Source of the DNA: Marinithermus hydrothermalis DSM 14884
Lineage (GTDB): Bacteria; Deinococcota; Deinococci; Deinococcales; Marinithermaceae
DNA length: 64,000 nt
Reading direction: 5' to 3'
NCBI RefSeq assembly: GCF_000195335.1
Contig: NC_015387.1
Coordinates: 1 to 64,000, forward strand
A model generated the notes under the pieces. It saw only the letters and a list, made by a program, of their open reading frames with translations, was not told the DNA's origin and made no database searches. The stretch's first letter is position 1. Every line of letters begins with the position of its first letter. Position numbers and translations under genes: made by a program. Positions 62,875 to 64,000 of the stretch are shown piece by piece.

Positions 62875-63753
62875 ATGAAAAAACTGCTTCTAGGGTTTCT
62901 AGCCGTGGCCGCCATGGGCCTTGCCGTCGCCCAGGCGCCCCTCAAGGTCCGGATCGGGTTTAACCCCACGCAGAACTCCGAACAGCTCCTCCCCGCGGCG
63001 CAGGCCATCGCGGACTACATCGAGGAGCAGTTCAAAGGCACGATCGAGGTCGAGGTCTTCGTGCCCACCGATTACCGCGGTCTGATCGAGGCCATGCGCG
63101 GCGGGAACCTGGAGTTCGCCTTCTTCCCGCCGGATGGGTACGTGATCGCGAGCCGGGAGGTGGGGGCCAAGGTCCTCCTGAAGTCGGTGCGCTTCGGCAA
63201 CCCCTTCTACTGGGCGGCCATCGTGGTGCGCAAGGACTCGGGGATCACCTCCATCCAGGACCTCGAGGGCAAGACGATCGCCTGGGTGGACCCGAACTCG
63301 GCCTCCGGGTACGTCTTCCCCCGCGCGGCGCTGATGGCGCAAGGCATCGATCCGGACACCTTCTTCGACAAGCAGGTCTTTGCCGGGCGGCACGACGCCG
63401 CGGTGCGCGCGGTGCTGAACGGATCGGTGGACGCCGCGGCGGTCTTCGCGAACGACGACCAGAACAAGTCCGGGGCGTGGACGCAGTTCTTGAATGAGGA
63501 GGAAGCGAAGCAGCTTCACGCCATCTTCTACACCCGGCCGATCCCGGGGGATACCTTCAGCGTTGCGCCGCAGTTCGCCGAGAAGTACCCGAACCTGACC
63601 AAGGGCATCGCTGCGGCGATCCAGCGCTGCCGCGTGCCGGACTGCACCCTCTTGAAGGACCTGTACCGCATCGACTACATGGTGCCCGCGAGCGACGCGG
63701 ACTACGACGTGGTGCGGGAGGCGCGCCGGCTGCTCGGCCTTGACCGGGAGTAA
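62875..63753 (+). CDS. phnD: Phosphonate/phosphite-type ABC transporter substrate-binding protein
   Basis: 292 residues. The signal peptide ends in VAQA (near 20). PhnD family: VRIGFNPTQNSEQLLPAAQAIADYIE near 25 and LVKD-like WVDPNSASGYVFPRAALM near 140, which holds the anion-binding Ser/Gly loop. VAPQFAEKYP follows. Binds phosphonate, phosphite or phosphate outside the membrane. TAAGAT lies 9 nt before the ATG (leaderless). First gene of an operon running past the window. Confidence 0.9.
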   Translation: MKKLLLGFLAVAAMGLAVAQAPLKVRIGFNPTQNSEQLLPAAQAIADYIEEQFKGTIEVEVFVPTDYRGLIEAMRGGNLEFAFFPPDGYVIASREVGAKVLLKSVRFGNPFYWAAIVVRKDSGITSIQDLEGKTIAWVDPNSASGYVFPRAALMAQGIDPDTFFDKQVFAGRHDAAVRAVLNGSVDAAAVFANDDQNKSGAWTQFLNEEEAKQLHAIFYTRPIPGDTFSVAPQFAEKYPNLTKGIAAAIQRCRVPDCTLLKDLYRIDYMVPASDADYDVVREARRLLGLDRE

Positions 63754-63769
63754 CCCCACGCGCCCTGAG

Positions 63770-63794
63770 GCCCCCGGGGCTCCCGGGGGCTTTT
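63770..63794 (+). terminator. Intra-operon attenuator after phnD
   Basis: A 9-bp perfect stem GCCCCCGGG / CCCGGGGGC with a GCT loop and then TTTT. Third case in this window of such a hairpin directly after a binding-protein gene. Confidence 0.85.
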
Positions 63795-63808
63795 AAGCTG
63801 AGGTCAGC

Positions 63809-64000
63809 ATGATCGAGGTCAACCGCCTCACCAAGATCTTTCCCGACGGGACCCGCGCCCTCTCCGACGTAAGCGTCACCATCCCCGACGGGGATTTCGT
63901 TGCGATCATCGGGCTGAGCGGGGCTGGTAAGTCCACCTTCCTGCGTTGCCTGAACCGCCTTGTGGACCCCACGGAGGGCGAGGTTTGGGTCAACGGCGTG
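63809..64000 (+). CDS. phnC: Phosphonate-type ABC transporter ATP-binding protein (partial)
   Basis: First 64 codons only; the gene continues beyond the window. It starts MIEVNRLTKIFPDGTRALSD and reaches Walker A GLSGAGKSTFLRCLNRLV, matching PhnC-type ATPases. GAGG precedes the ATG. Partner of phnD. Confidence 0.9.
   Translation, partial: MIEVNRLTKIFPDGTRALSDVSVTIPDGDFVAIIGLSGAGKSTFLRCLNRLVDPTEGEVWVNGV

Overview
The window reads as the origin end of a circular chromosome of a thermophilic member of the Thermaceae (Deinococcus-Thermus). It opens with dnaA, an origin packed with DnaA boxes, and dnaN. Base composition is roughly two-thirds G+C. From memory, many proteins resemble Thermus homologues (aspartate aminotransferase, long-chain acyl-CoA synthetase, the TaqI DNA methyltransferase), and the insertion sequences are Thermus-like. 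A Marinithermus/Oceanithermus-type marine thermophile is my best guess; the species is inference.

Layout. 1-5.5 kb: dnaA, oriC, dnaN, eno, pyk. 5.5-15 kb: a PpiD/SurA-like foldase, tRNA-Arg, an MFS pump, a tandem Usp protein, a PspC/YvlD pair, and a TetR-ABC exporter-beta-barrel-LolA-like cassette. 15-21 kb: a two-component system with a periplasmic accessory protein, and a 1053-aa PAS/GAF/GGDEF/EAL protein. 21-27 kb: trmB, a peptide ABC transporter, and an N-acylamino-acid racemase-type enolase-superfamily enzyme. 27-38 kb: a 3-hydroxybutyrate dehydrogenase, Hsp20, a rhodanese and an MBL hydrolase, an AI-2E-type permease, a degenerate LytM protein, rpmB, lspA, aspC, an orphan M.TaqI-like methylase, and prfB with its programmed frameshift. 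37-43.6 kb: a fatty-acid beta-oxidation island controlled by a TetR repressor. 43.7-45.3 kb: tRNA-Gln, two tRNA-Glu, trxB and tRNA-Val. 45.5-54.4 kb: a mobile-element zone with two IS701-like copies, a TnpB element and a zinc-ribbon DDE element. Between them lie a small helical protein, a kinase-propeller protein and a ribbon-helix-helix protein. 54.4-64 kb: murA, a Pro/Glu-rich membrane protein, ppa, a polyprenyl synthase, a glycine-betaine ABC operon with a long structured leader, a NrtR-like Nudix regulator, and the start of a phosphonate/phosphate ABC operon that runs off the end.

Most useful observations. (1) oriC has nine perfect DnaA boxes and an unwinding motif resembling that of Bacillus subtilis. 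(2) A 190-codon winged-helix gene has been cut into three by two different insertion sequences, and removing both restores the frame exactly. (3) One IS701-like copy sits inside a second IS, and the two IS701 copies differ almost only by one-base homopolymer indels. (4) The betaine operon has a ~190-nt leader with mutually exclusive pairings near the ribosome-binding site. (5) trxB carries a CsoR/CstR-like palindrome in its promoter spacer. (6) At least 16 genes have a -10 hexamer only 6-11 nt before the start codon, indicating widespread leaderless mRNAs. (7) CTCGAG is strongly over-represented, in a genome that encodes an orphan TCGA-type methylase.

No CRISPR array, prophage or rRNA gene was seen.
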